Shown here: positions 16,669 through 25,736 of the stretch, piece by piece
Layout of the letters: each line of letters begins with the position of its first letter
How positions within the stretch are numbered: position 1 is the first letter of the stretch
DNA from: Campylobacterota bacterium
GTDB taxonomy: Bacteria > Babelota > Babeliae > Babelales > Chromulinivoraceae
Reading direction: 5' to 3'
DNA: 44,553 nucleotides
NCBI GenBank assembly: GCA_002721975.1
Contig: PBME01000007.1
Coordinates: 1-44,553, forward strand
Notes under the pieces: generated by a model
What the model saw: only the letters and a program-made list of their open reading frames with translations
The model's database searches: none
Told to the model about the DNA's origin: nothing
Program-made: the position numbers and the translations under genes

Positions 16669-18564
16669 TTACCATAGATCATGATTCTTTTTTGATTTAT
16701 AATCTCTATGAAATTGTTTTTCGACTTCTTTTAAACTCATATTCCACATAGTTGGTCTACCATGGGGACAACTAAATCTATTTTCAATAGTCATAAGTGT
16801 TGTAACGATGTTAAGCATTTGTTCTGTGCTTAAGGTATCACCTGCTTTACATGCAGTTTTACATGCTTTTTGTGCATGAATTTGTTCATGTAATTTTTTA
16901 AAAAATAATTGTTCGTCAACATGCTCATGTTCTTTAATCCAATGTATAGTTGTTGTAATAATTTCGTTAATAGCTTGATTTTGAAGTGAGACAGGCGTTG
17001 CTTGAATAATTAACTCAGTTTCACTGAATTGTTCAAATATGATTCCATGTTGTGAAAATAAGCTATGGTGATTTTTTATTACTGTTAGGTCATGGTTTGT
17101 TAATTTTATAATATGCGGAAATAATAATTGCACTGTTGCGACATTAGTAAAATCTTTTTTGTAGTTTTCATATAAAATACGTTCATGCGCTGCATGTTGA
17201 TCAATAAAGATAATTTCTTGTGATTTTTCAATGATGATATATGTGTTTTTAAATTGACCTACAATAGAAAAGGGTTCTTGTGTGTATATTGTTTGATTAG
17301 TTTCTTTTGTAACAGATTTATTAGTAGATTGCTTTGCAAATGGTTCTTGAGGAATAGTATCAATCGCAGTTGAAGATGATTTTGTATAAGGTTTTTGACT
17401 TTGTAATAAAGAGTTTTGATTAGGTATAGTTTTGATAGTAGGACTAAGAGAATGATTACTTGTTTGGAAACTATCAGTAGAGTCAAAAGTTGATGTAACT
17501 TGTGTAACTGGTTGCTTAGTTTGCTGTTGTATGATCGTTTGTTTAGAAGTGTTTTGTGTTAAAGTGTTAGTGACAGCATTGCTTAAAGCTTTTGTAATTA
17601 TTTCTTGTATAAACTTTTGGACGATGCCAGGGTGTAAGAATTTTACTTCTTCTTTTTTAGGATGAATATTAATATCCACTTCAGTTGAGTCTATTTCTAT
17701 AGAGATAATTACAGCAGGATATTTTTGTGGCGGCAATGTGTTTTGATATCCTTTAATAATTGCACGCGCAAGTTCAATGTTTTTTACCCATCGATTGTTA
17801 ACAAATATAAACATTTGGTTTCTGTTATATCGATGATAGTGTGATGAACTAATAGCTCCGTGTACAGTTATATTGTTTTTTGCTGTTGTAGGTATCGTAA
17901 TCAAATGATCATGTAAATTATTGCTCCACAGTTGAGCTGATCGTTGTACAATGTCATGACTAATAGGGCAATTATAAGATAGTTTATTATCATGAAATAA
18001 CTTGAAATGAATGTGAGGATATCTCAGGCAAAATGCTTGAAATATTGTAACAATAGCATTCCACTCTGTATCATGCGATTTTAAAAATTTTTTACGAGCT
18101 GGAATATTTGCAAATAAGTCTTGTACCATAATTGTGGTACCGGTTGGATGTGCAGTAGATTCTTGCTTTGTTATATTGTTTTGTTGCAAAATCAACTTAG
18201 TTGCGCTAGTTACGTCTGCTGTTTTTGTTATCAGTGTTACATTTGCAACAGAAGTAATACTTGCAAGAGCTTCACCTCTAAACCCGTATGTTGCTATTGT
18301 ATCAAGGTCTTCAACTTTATTAATTTTGCTTGTAGCGTGATGGGTAAAGCATAATAAAGCATCTTCAGGTGACATGCCCGAGCCATTATCAGTAACTTTT
18401 AAAAGTTTTTTTCCTGCTTGTTCGGAATAAATAATAATTTCTGTAGCTCCAGCATCCACACTGTTTTCAATCAGTTCTTTAAGAATATGTGCAGGTCGCT
18501 CTACCACTTCGCCAGCTGCAATTTTGATAGCTTCTTGTGGATCTAAAATTTTTATTTTTTGCAC
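16669..18564 (-). CDS. mutL: DNA mismatch repair protein MutL
   Basis: 631 residues, normal length. The N-terminal GHKL ATPase has IAAGEVVERP (15-24), KELIENSVDAG (29-39), DNGSGM (59-64) and TYGFRGEALASI. A low-complexity Ser/Thr/Gln linker spans about 345-430. The C-terminal dimerisation and endonuclease domain has DQHAAHERILYE, matching the metal-binding DQHA(x)2E(x)4E motif, plus ACKTACKAGD and CPHGRPTMW. It is therefore the nicking type of MutL, as in bacteria without MutH. It starts on GTG. It lies 49 bases downstream of an exported hypothetical gene on the same strand. No mutS in this window. Confidence 0.97.
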   Translation of the reverse strand: MQKIKILDPQEAIKIAAGEVVERPAHILKELIENSVDAGATEIIIYSEQAGKKLLKVTDNGSGMSPEDALLCFTHHATSKINKVEDLDTIATYGFRGEALASITSVANVTLITKTADVTSATKLILQQNNITKQESTAHPTGTTIMVQDLFANIPARKKFLKSHDTEWNAIVTIFQAFCLRYPHIHFKLFHDNKLSYNCPISHDIVQRSAQLWSNNLHDHLITIPTTAKNNITVHGAISSSHYHRYNRNQMFIFVNNRWVKNIELARAIIKGYQNTLPPQKYPAVIISIEIDSTEVDINIHPKKEEVKFLHPGIVQKFIQEIITKALSNAVTNTLTQNTSKQTIIQQQTKQPVTQVTSTFDSTDSFQTSNHSLSPTIKTIPNQNSLLQSQKPYTKSSSTAIDTIPQEPFAKQSTNKSVTKETNQTIYTQEPFSIVGQFKNTYIIIEKSQEIIFIDQHAAHERILYENYKKDFTNVATVQLLFPHIIKLTNHDLTVIKNHHSLFSQHGIIFEQFSETELIIQATPVSLQNQAINEIITTTIHWIKEHEHVDEQLFFKKLHEQIHAQKACKTACKAGDTLSTEQMLNIVTTLMTIENRFSCPHGRPTMWNMSLKEVEKQFHRDYKSKKNHDLW

Positions 18565-18613
18565 GATAAATGCCTTGAGAAATAAATGTTTTTTATTTTA
18601 GTATAGCGAAAAA

Positions 18614-19678
18614 TTAGAAGAAGTCACAATTCTCATACATTGCTAAATAGTTTTTTTTCCAAAGTGCTTTTTGCAAAATGTTTTGATCAATATAAGGTCT
18701 GATACTGTGAGATTCTGCAGTTAAAATAGCTGATTGTAGCCCTCGTGAAAAATTATGTTGGGTAGCTTGTGCCATTGCTATGTTTATCCAACGAGCTTTT
18801 CTTTGCAACGCAAACTTTTGGTCTTGTTCTAGTAGGCGCCATAATTGATCGTGCGTTTCATTATTTGAAATAATATCTGCAACACATTGACATTGTCTGA
18901 AGCAATCACATTGCTCTCGTGTACATTGTTGACTTCTACATGGAAGAGAAAATAAAGTTTTTAATGATGTTGGTATAGCTTGATCTAAAGCCGTAAGATA
19001 CTTAGTTTCTACGGTTAGTAAGTCATGATTGTAAGTTTGTAGTTGTTTTGCATATACGATACTTATAAGACCGTAACAATGAGATTGACCTGGTATGTAT
19101 AATCTTTCTTCTTTAAAGCTTTGTAAAAAATCTTCATAGGTATTAAATTTTTTTTCAGGGTGTGCATAAGAATTGGATGATGTTTCAAATTTTATTTGCT
19201 GGGGCATATTTGATGCTGTAGATGTAGTGCTAGTGTCAAAATCTATTTTAGTATGTTTTGTTTGATTGTTATTTGTATCAAGAGCTTTCTTGTTACTTAT
19301 AGAAGTAGATGTATCTTTTTGATTTTTATTGGGAGTTGATGCATTTTTGTGATGATCTGTATTGTCTTGTGTTGTAAAAGAAGCTGATGTTTTTATGGGA
19401 GATAAGGATTGATTGGTAGAAAATTCTAAACTGTCACTTTGTTTATTACAAAATGTTTCTGATTGTTCACACTCTCTTGTTGATCTTATATTTGTATCAA
19501 AATTATGTTTACTTGTACTTTCTATAAATCTTTGAAAACTATTACTTTCTATAAATTCATTATCAGAATCAGTAGGAGATATGCCTGGTTCTGTTGTGCT
19601 ACACGACGGAGGGCCTTGGCTGGTATATACAGGCATTTGAATAAAAAATATTGTAAGATATAATAATTCTTTTTTCAT
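18614..19678 (-). CDS. Exported hypothetical with Ser/Thr-rich linker and Cys-rich C-terminal domain
   Basis: 354 residues. The signal peptide is 1-20 (ELLYLTIFFIQMPVYTS). Residues 21 to about 175 are a low-complexity Ser/Thr/Asn-rich linker. The C-terminal half looks folded and mostly helical, and contains a cysteine cluster CRSQQCTREQCDCFRQCQC (C-x4-C-x4-C-x-C-x3-C-x-C), which could bind metal or form disulfides. I do not recognise a family. The layout of signal peptide, disordered linker and folded tail suits a secreted protein acting on a host or surface. It is followed by mutL and preceded by two more exported genes on the same strand. Confidence 0.6.
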   Translation of the reverse strand: MKKELLYLTIFFIQMPVYTSQGPPSCSTTEPGISPTDSDNEFIESNSFQRFIESTSKHNFDTNIRSTRECEQSETFCNKQSDSLEFSTNQSLSPIKTSASFTTQDNTDHHKNASTPNKNQKDTSTSISNKKALDTNNNQTKHTKIDFDTSTTSTASNMPQQIKFETSSNSYAHPEKKFNTYEDFLQSFKEERLYIPGQSHCYGLISIVYAKQLQTYNHDLLTVETKYLTALDQAIPTSLKTLFSLPCRSQQCTREQCDCFRQCQCVADIISNNETHDQLWRLLEQDQKFALQRKARWINIAMAQATQHNFSRGLQSAILTAESHSIRPYIDQNILQKALWKKNYLAMYENCDFF

Positions 19679-19845
19679 ACCTTATGTACTTTTTTTTAAA
19701 TCTGATATTACTAGCTATGCTATATGTACTATATCTGTATCTGTAAAATAAAGATTTTAATTTAAATTTTTTATGTGATGAAAGAGTAAACAGATACATA
19801 TGTTTACTCTTTCAGTTAAACTTGTTTCTTGTGTAAAGATTAATT

Positions 19846-20826
19846 TTATTGTTTTTGATCAGTTTGTTCTTGTCGTTGTTGTATAAATTGTTGTGCTGTT
19901 TCTTTAAATTGTTGTGCAATCTGAGAGCTTTGTTCTTGAGTAACTTCTTTCGCACCATACGATTTAAGTAGTGCGTCTATGAGTTTTGCATTTGCTTGTG
20001 TTCGAGGAGATACAGATTCACTTTCATGTCTTACAGTTAATGTATGCGGGAACAAATGTGTGATACATTTAACATTATGACGTGTTAATAAATCACGACT
20101 TTTTGCTTGATATTCAGAAGCAACAAATCCTTTTAAATTAGCATCATGCATGACTTCAAGCATAAAAGTTGTATCATCAATGCTTTCGCTATCAACAGCT
20201 TGCTTTAAAGCTTCTCCAACCCACATTCCTCTTTGAGCATCATCTTTAAGATCATTAATAAATAACAATCGATCTCCATTGCTTTCTTTTGCTTTAAAAA
20301 TATCTAAAGCTGTTCGTATACCTGTTGCTTTGGCTAATCGATCAATTATTCTTTTATTAGTTACATCTGATACTAACTCTTTGCATCGTAATATATAGTA
20401 TTCTTTTTGAGATGTTGGAATATGTTCTCTTTTGTTATAAGGATTTTCTCTAACATCTATTTGGTCATCAATTAGATCACCGTCAGATTCATCATCGTTA
20501 TTATTTTGGTGAGGAGTAAATTGAGAAGTATGTGTTGGTGAAGTTGTATGAGTAGTTAAGATAGCAAGAGGGATAGTTGGTATTTGTTGATGTTGTATAT
20601 TATTTTGATTTATATCGGTGCTTTGAGCATGTTCTTGGTCGCTTGTTGACTGAGCTGCTGCTACTCTATTTAAGTTTACACTTGTGTTGCCAAATAAATT
20701 TGAAATATCATTATCAGATAGCGAAGATTTACTTTCGCTATCTGGTAATGACTGTCTATTATCGGAAGTTACTAAAGTTTGTTCAAGTGCAATAAGTAGT
20801 ATTGCGTATAACATCTGTTTTTTCAT
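19846..20826 (-). CDS. Exported hypothetical protein with disordered N-terminus
   Basis: 326 residues. The signal peptide is 1-20 (MLYAILLIALEQTLVTS). It is followed by about 110 residues of polar low complexity, including two acidic Ser/Asp runs. From about residue 140 a helical domain begins (EYYILRCKELVSDVTNKRI). Part of it (TFMLEVMHDANLKGFVASEY, ANAKLIDALLKSYGAKE) has an ankyrin-like rhythm, but no clear consensus repeat. The C-terminus is Gln-rich. Three bases separate it from the gene upstream on the same strand, so these two are surely co-transcribed. Function unknown. Confidence 0.6.
   Translation of the reverse strand: MKKQMLYAILLIALEQTLVTSDNRQSLPDSESKSSLSDNDISNLFGNTSVNLNRVAAAQSTSDQEHAQSTDINQNNIQHQQIPTIPLAILTTHTTSPTHTSQFTPHQNNNDDESDGDLIDDQIDVRENPYNKREHIPTSQKEYYILRCKELVSDVTNKRIIDRLAKATGIRTALDIFKAKESNGDRLLFINDLKDDAQRGMWVGEALKQAVDSESIDDTTFMLEVMHDANLKGFVASEYQAKSRDLLTRHNVKCITHLFPHTLTVRHESESVSPRTQANAKLIDALLKSYGAKEVTQEQSSQIAQQFKETAQQFIQQRQEQTDQKQ
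20711..20748. repeat. Inverted repeat inside a coding region
   Basis: 15-base arms TTATCAGATAGCGAA and TTCGCTATCTGGTAA (one G-U pair in RNA) around an 8-base spacer. It lies in the codons for a DSESKSSLSDND stretch near the start of the exported gene at 19846-20826. No T-tract follows. Confidence 0.6.
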
Positions 20827-20829
20827 ATA

Positions 20830-21876
20830 TTATTCTGGTAAAGGATCTGATTCTTTTGATTGAGGAAGTGCGTTTGTATCAGTTGGATTGTTTGTTTTTG
20901 TTTCTTCAGTTTGTAAAGCAGCTTGCTGTGCTATATTGTAACGTTGTAGAAGTATTGTGCCAATTGCTTGATTATAAGCTTGTGGGGTTAATTCTTCTTC
21001 TTGGCTTTCAAATGCGCCTCTTGTGTAATGTGCTGTTTTTGCTTGGTCAGCAGCTTTCTCATTAAGCTGACAAACTTGATTATGTGTACTTACAGATTGT
21101 TCTGTTGTATGAAGTGCCAGTAAATTATTCATAATTGCATTTGCTCGTGCATGTTGTACGATTTGTAACATGTGGTCTCGGTTAGCAATACCTGTTTGAG
21201 ACATACCTTGAAGCAATTGCTCACTAGTCTTTAATCGTTTTTCATTTTCTAATCGTAATTTATTGATAGCAACTAATATTGCAGCAACGTCTTTTGCGTG
21301 TTGTTTCTCACCTTCTTTAAGCGTGGTTTCAAATTCTTTTTTTAGTGCCAATGGAATATGGTCGTTATTTTCAATTCCTTGGATATGTGTATGCGCATCT
21401 TTTTTACTTATTATATCTAATAAAGCATCTGTTTCTATTAGTTCAGCGAAGGTTTTTTTTGTAGGTTTAGGAGTAGTTGTAGAAGCGGCTGTTGTTCTAA
21501 ATGTGAGTAATCCCCCAAGCCTTTGCATAGCTCCTGGCTGGGAGGCAGTTGTTTCAGAAATGTTATTTGTTGCAGATGTAGTAGTAGATGTGGTAGCTGT
21601 TTGTAAGCTTGATTGAGCTTTTTCTTGTGCTTTTTCAAGCATGAGATCATATTTTTTAGGTAATGACAGTGTTGGTACAATATCTTGGGTATCATTATCA
21701 CTATCATCATTAGTTTGATTAGTAGTTTTTTTATTATTTGTATTATTAACAAAGCTATATGGGCCAACTTCGTAAGCTTTAGAAGTTCTGCTAGGTGCTT
21801 CCATTTCTGCTCCTGAGAGTAGTAAAGCTAGAGCAGGAGCTATTTTTTTATTAAATACGATGCCGTTTTTTAACAT
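20830..21876 (-). CDS. Hypothetical exported, helical low-complexity protein
   Basis: 348 residues behind an AAAGG ribosome binding site. The N-terminus (KKIAPALALLLSGAEMEAPS) looks like a short signal peptide. Residues about 35-125 are polar and Thr/Ser-rich (repeated TTTST-type runs). A helical region from about 140 to 310 is rich in Ala, Gln, Glu and Lys and could form a coiled coil. The C-terminal tail is polar. No family recognised. It is the first gene of the minus-strand run that leads through two more exported genes toward mutL. Composition bias makes homology calls unreliable here. Confidence 0.55.
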   Translation of the reverse strand: MLKNGIVFNKKIAPALALLLSGAEMEAPSRTSKAYEVGPYSFVNNTNNKKTTNQTNDDSDNDTQDIVPTLSLPKKYDLMLEKAQEKAQSSLQTATTSTTTSATNNISETTASQPGAMQRLGGLLTFRTTAASTTTPKPTKKTFAELIETDALLDIISKKDAHTHIQGIENNDHIPLALKKEFETTLKEGEKQHAKDVAAILVAINKLRLENEKRLKTSEQLLQGMSQTGIANRDHMLQIVQHARANAIMNNLLALHTTEQSVSTHNQVCQLNEKAADQAKTAHYTRGAFESQEEELTPQAYNQAIGTILLQRYNIAQQAALQTEETKTNNPTDTNALPQSKESDPLPE

Positions 21877-22205
21877 TTCTTACCTTTCTTAGTTAGGTAA
21901 TGATACGAATTTCTGATTAGTCATACTATTTTTTTTAAATAAAATAAAGACCCAATCGTAAAATCGAAGTTTTTATGCTTTGTTTAAATTGTGCATTAAA
22001 CCTTTAGTAAAAAGCTTTTGTTATCTGCATACACCTTACCATTATTTTTTTACTATGAGATAAAACATTACAGTTTAGACTTTTTGTATCTTTAAAAAAG
22101 ATAAGTTCTAGAAGTTTCCCTTGTGTTATTTTCTCACTTTTTTTACATTAAAATTATAAGGGGATCTAAAAACCCAAATAATATGTATAAAAATCAGTAT
22201 AACCC
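21877..22205. other. Intergenic region between divergent genes
   Basis: About 330 bases without a credible gene, very AT-rich, lying between a minus-strand exported gene and a plus-strand transporter. It should hold both promoters. A weak pair TTGTGT (22121) and TACATT (22144) with 17-base spacing points toward the transporter. A short palindrome TATCTTT-AAA-AAAGATA lies near 22087-22103. I see no RNA gene or terminator in it. Confidence 0.5.
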
Positions 22206-23168
22206 ATGTTGAAGCAAGGAGCTTTTGTGATCTTAATAGGTGTTTTGTATGCTGTGTTTGCAGGTATGACATTTATCAATAGCAAATTAATGTTAACAAA
22301 TCCATATCCATTTTTTGTAGGGATGATGCGTTCTTTTGGAAGTGCTATATTTTTATTTGTTTATGGAATGATTGTTCATCAACAAGTATTAAAAAGTTTT
22401 GTGTTACCAAAAAATCGCTGGCGTGATTTATTAATATTTGGTGCGCTTGTACATGGATTGGTAATGTCTGGACTTTCTTTTTGTGTGCAATACATTGATC
22501 CAGTTAAAGTTTGTTTTATTTTAGCTCTATGTCCTTTTATTACAGCAATATTACAATACTTTTTAGGCAACGAAGTGCTAACTCCTAAAAAATTAATAGG
22601 TCTCATTGTTGGCTTTTGCGGATTAGTTCCTATCTTGTTAGCAACAGATCATGGTAAATATGCAGCTGTTCCTCAACATTTAGAAATTTTAGGTACAGTT
22701 GTTTGTGTGATAGCAACCATACTTTTTGCTTATGGTTGGATTATTATGAAACGATTTTTAAAAGATTATTCTCATTATCCTCTTGAGATTATTAATGGGA
22801 TAGCGATGCTTGTTGGTGGCTTTGTATCATTTATACTATTTGCTGCAACGACATGGTTTGATATGAAAGCATTAACATTTACTGCAGAATTCCCAAGTCT
22901 TGTAAGCGCTTTTGTTGTTTCTAGTCTTGCAACATATATGATTTATGCATACTTGTTAAAAACCTATTCAGCAACATTTATTGCTTTTGCAGGTTTCTTA
23001 GAACCAGTGTTTGGCATGTTGTATGGTGTCGCATATATGGGACACAAGGTTACTCCAACATCGATTGGAGCATTATTTATATTGTTTATCGGTTTGTATA
23101 TTTTTTACAAAGAAGAATTGCGTACAAATCCAGAACAGAATGTCATTATTGATCCTGATAATAAATAG
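22206..23168 (+). CDS. DMT/EamA family transporter
   Basis: 320 residues with ten hydrophobic segments in two five-helix EamA repeats, the normal layout of drug/metabolite exporters. Typical features are the first-helix FAGMTFINSKLMLT, RSFGSAIFLF, PFITAILQYFLGNEVLTPKK at the end of repeat one, and AGFLEPVFGMLYGVAYMGH in repeat two. Substrate cannot be read from sequence; in an intracellular bacterium such carriers often move metabolites or amino acids. It is a single-gene unit ending at the hairpin at 23188. Confidence 0.85.
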   Translation: MLKQGAFVILIGVLYAVFAGMTFINSKLMLTNPYPFFVGMMRSFGSAIFLFVYGMIVHQQVLKSFVLPKNRWRDLLIFGALVHGLVMSGLSFCVQYIDPVKVCFILALCPFITAILQYFLGNEVLTPKKLIGLIVGFCGLVPILLATDHGKYAAVPQHLEILGTVVCVIATILFAYGWIIMKRFLKDYSHYPLEIINGIAMLVGGFVSFILFAATTWFDMKALTFTAEFPSLVSAFVVSSLATYMIYAYLLKTYSATFIAFAGFLEPVFGMLYGVAYMGHKVTPTSIGALFILFIGLYIFYKEELRTNPEQNVIIDPDNK

Positions 23169-23187
23169 ATTTTTTTATTACAATTGT

Positions 23188-23224
23188 ATTGGTGGTCTTT
23201 TGTATAAAGATCACCAATTTTTTA
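23188..23224 (+). terminator. Hairpin terminator between transporter and prmC
   Basis: A 13-bp stem ATTGGTGGTCTTT / AAAGATCACCAAT (one G-U pair), loop TGTAT, followed by TTTTT. The T-tract favours the plus direction. It overlaps the 3' end of the convergent prmC. Confidence 0.75.
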
Positions 23225-24073
23225 TACAATATTTTGTAAGCTAAGCCAGACTGTACGATATTTATTAAAAGAATCTTTTTTTGCAACACAGTCAAAATTA
23301 TGTTTTTGGGCATGTTGTGTAATATGATTTTGTTGGCCGTGGTCATGCTCAAGTATGAGCTGAACAGGTAGAGTAGAATTTTTACACAGATACTTTGGTG
23401 CATGTTGGATAATTTGTTCTGTAATCTGTAATCCATTATCTTCAGCAAATAATGCTGCATGGCTTTCCCACTCTATCACTTGTGGCATCATCGTTGTTTT
23501 GTCTTCAGGATTAATGTATGGAGGGTTAGACACAATAATATCAAAACATTTTTTTGAAGAAATATTGTTAAAAGTGTCTGATTCTACAAAAGAAATATTT
23601 GAAATGTTGTTATGCTGAGCATTGTATCTTGCAAGTTGTAAAGCAAGAGGATTGATATCTGCAGCTGTAATATGAGCATTAGGAAAGTTTTTTGCAAAAG
23701 CAAGTGCGATGCAACCAGAACCAGTACCAATATCGAGTATAGATTGTATGCTTTTATTCAAAGGTTTGAGTTGCTCAATAGCATTATTTACCCATTCTTC
23801 TGTCTCCTGTCGAGGAATAAGAATTGGAGGTTTTACCTTGATAGTGAGATCTAAAAAAGGTACAGATCCTATGAGATAGGCAAGCGGCATATTGTTTTCT
23901 GTTATTTGTAGAATCCAGTTGTTAATAGTTGCACGATGCTCAGTGATTATGCGATTTTGTGGTGCATATAGTAAAGAAGCTTTATCTTTTTGTGTAATAG
24001 CTTCGAGCATCCACCAAGCTTCTTGCTCTGATAGATTGGTGCGATCTTTAATTTCTTTAATAATTGAAATCAT
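23222..24073 (-). CDS. prmC: Peptide chain release factor N5-glutamine methyltransferase PrmC
   Basis: 283 residues, usual length. An N-terminal helical domain (to about 80) precedes a class I methyltransferase: PRQETEEWV, DIGTGSGCIALAFAKNFPN (SAM loop), TAADINPLAL and the catalytic NPPYI motif at about 181-185, which binds the glutamine side chain. PrmC methylates the GGQ glutamine of RF1 and RF2. Its ATG overlaps the stop of ftsY by four bases (ATGA), so the two are translationally coupled. Confidence 0.95.
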   Translation of the reverse strand: MISIIKEIKDRTNLSEQEAWWMLEAITQKDKASLLYAPQNRIITEHRATINNWILQITENNMPLAYLIGSVPFLDLTIKVKPPILIPRQETEEWVNNAIEQLKPLNKSIQSILDIGTGSGCIALAFAKNFPNAHITAADINPLALQLARYNAQHNNISNISFVESDTFNNISSKKCFDIIVSNPPYINPEDKTTMMPQVIEWESHAALFAEDNGLQITEQIIQHAPKYLCKNSTLPVQLILEHDHGQQNHITQHAQKHNFDCVAKKDSFNKYRTVWLSLQNIV

Positions 24074-24990
24074 GAAGCTTGCTTATGAGATTGATACTTT
24101 TGATCCCCAAGAAGATTTGCAACATATGTTGTAGCGTCAAATGTTGTCATATCGTCAATGTGTTCTCCATAAGAAATATAAGCAACTGGAATATTAAGTT
24201 TTGTTGTAATTGCAAAAACAATACCTCCTTTTGCAGTACCATCTACTTTAGTTAAAATAATTCCATCTAATTGGGTAGCTTGATGAAAAATTGTTGCTTG
24301 TTCAAGAGAGTTTTGACCTAACATTGCATCAATAGTAAGCAGTGTGCAAATTTGATGATTTGGCAATTGGCGAGCAACAATTTTTTTAATTTTTTCTAAT
24401 TCTTTCATAAGGTTTACTTTTGTTTGTAAGCGTCCAGCTGTGTCAATAATAAGACGATCGAACTTTTTTTCTTTGAATTGTTCACATGCATCAAAGGTAA
24501 CTGATGCAGGATCTTGATTATTTTTGCCAATTAAAAGTTCTGCTTGAGCTTGTTTTGCCCATACGCTTAATTGTTCAGGAGCTGCAGCTCTAAATGTATC
24601 TGCAGCAGCAATAAGACATGATTTGTTATTTTGTCTAAAGCTTTGAGCAAGTTTGCCAGCAAAAGTTGTTTTGCCGCTACCATTTATACCAACGAGTAGA
24701 TATATTTGTGCAGATTCACAGGCTTTGTTTTGAGGTAAAATATCAATTAATTTTTGTTCGAGTAACTGCTTAATATCGTTGCCTTCTTTTAAGGCTCCAT
24801 TACGAAAAGCAGTCTGAAGATCTTGAATAATACTTTTTGTCACCGATACACCTGTGTCAGATGTAATTAAAAGTTTTTCAACTTCTTGTATTGTTGCTTC
24901 GTCAATTGTTTTTAATGAAAAAATACTATGAAGCTTTTGAGTAACATGGGAGTAAATTTTTTTTAATTTTTCTTTGATAAAGTTAAACAT
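24070..24990 (-). CDS. ftsY: Signal recognition particle receptor FtsY
   Basis: 306 residues from the ATG at 24990, which has AGGAAA just upstream. The frame stays open for 123 more codons, but that part is antisense to another gene and does not look like FtsY. The NG domain is complete: LVGINGSGKTTFAGKLA (P-loop), DTFRAAAPEQL, DTAGRLQTKVNLMKEL and ILTKVDGTAKGG. The acidic A domain of E. coli FtsY is absent; only a short N-terminal amphipathic stretch (MFNFIKEKLKKIYSHVT) remains, which could bind membrane. It targets ribosome-SRP complexes to the Sec translocon. First gene of the ftsY-prmC unit. Confidence 0.95.
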   Translation of the reverse strand: MFNFIKEKLKKIYSHVTQKLHSIFSLKTIDEATIQEVEKLLITSDTGVSVTKSIIQDLQTAFRNGALKEGNDIKQLLEQKLIDILPQNKACESAQIYLLVGINGSGKTTFAGKLAQSFRQNNKSCLIAAADTFRAAAPEQLSVWAKQAQAELLIGKNNQDPASVTFDACEQFKEKKFDRLIIDTAGRLQTKVNLMKELEKIKKIVARQLPNHQICTLLTIDAMLGQNSLEQATIFHQATQLDGIILTKVDGTAKGGIVFAITTKLNIPVAYISYGEHIDDMTTFDATTYVANLLGDQKYQSHKQAS

Positions 24991-25129
24991 GATTTTCCTA
25001 TGTTGAATGTTAATTATTTTTATTGTAACAGTATTCCAAATATTTACAGCTTTAGCAAAAAACAATATTGCGAAAAGACCTTTTTTTGTTATTCTAAAGG
25101 TATAAATAACCATATTAGGGCGTTTAAAA

Positions 25130-25729
25130 ATGAAAAAAAAATTAACAATATTAATAACTTTTTTATTAGTATTTTGTGAAGTGAAATCGATAGATCCTTT
25201 GACTGGGATTGTGATGTTTGGGAGCGCTGCAACAGCGTATGTGATACGTAAAGCAACCGTAAAAAAAACTATCTCTTTATACGCAGCGATGAAATTTGCA
25301 AAAAGTAATACCGGCAAACGTGTTTTGAATTCTAGTGGTAAAATTATCAAAGAAGACATACAAAAATACTTAGCTGGAGTAAGTAAGCGTATATTTCAAC
25401 CGTTATTAATCATGCGTCAAAAAGCTCAAGCAATGTTACCAGTTTCTTGGAGAGCAAAAGAAATCGGTCAAGCTACGGGTAATCCTTTTGTTGCAGAGCG
25501 ATGCAAAGTAAAGCCAAGCTTTAAGCAAACTGTTGCAGAAGTAAAGAAAACAACATCTCAAGCTTTTGAAGCATTCAAAAAAGAAGAAGAGGTAATAGTT
25601 TCTCAGCCGAATTTAAAAAATCAAAAATTATCTATCTATCCTAAATATGTAGCTGGTGCAACAGCCTTGGGGTCAGCATGGTATGTATATAAAAATAGAA
25701 AAAACAGCCAAGACATAGATGATTTGTAA
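25130..25729 (+). CDS. Exported or membrane hypothetical protein
   Basis: 199 residues. Residues 1-20 (KLTILITFLLVFCEVKS) form a signal peptide. A second hydrophobic segment follows at about 24-37 (TGIVMFGSAATAYVI) and a third near the C-terminus (YVAGATALGSAWYVY), so it may be membrane-bound at both ends. The middle is basic and helical. No family recognised. It is divergent from ftsY and convergent with the HAS-barrel-like gene. The N-terminal codons overlap the rejected 5' extension of ftsY on the other strand. Confidence 0.6.
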   Translation: MKKKLTILITFLLVFCEVKSIDPLTGIVMFGSAATAYVIRKATVKKTISLYAAMKFAKSNTGKRVLNSSGKIIKEDIQKYLAGVSKRIFQPLLIMRQKAQAMLPVSWRAKEIGQATGNPFVAERCKVKPSFKQTVAEVKKTTSQAFEAFKKEEEVIVSQPNLKNQKLSIYPKYVAGATALGSAWYVYKNRKNSQDIDDL

Positions 25730-25736
25730 AAAATTA

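Noticed and set aside
21263-21616. Plus-strand open frame of 117 codons
   Set aside because: Antisense to a longer minus-strand gene that has a ribosome binding site; hydrophobic composition is that expected from the complement of Ala/Thr/Gln codons.
24991-25359. A 5' extension of ftsY of 123 codons
   Set aside because: It is antisense to the exported gene at 25130, has no FtsY features, and a good ribosome binding site precedes the ATG at 24990.
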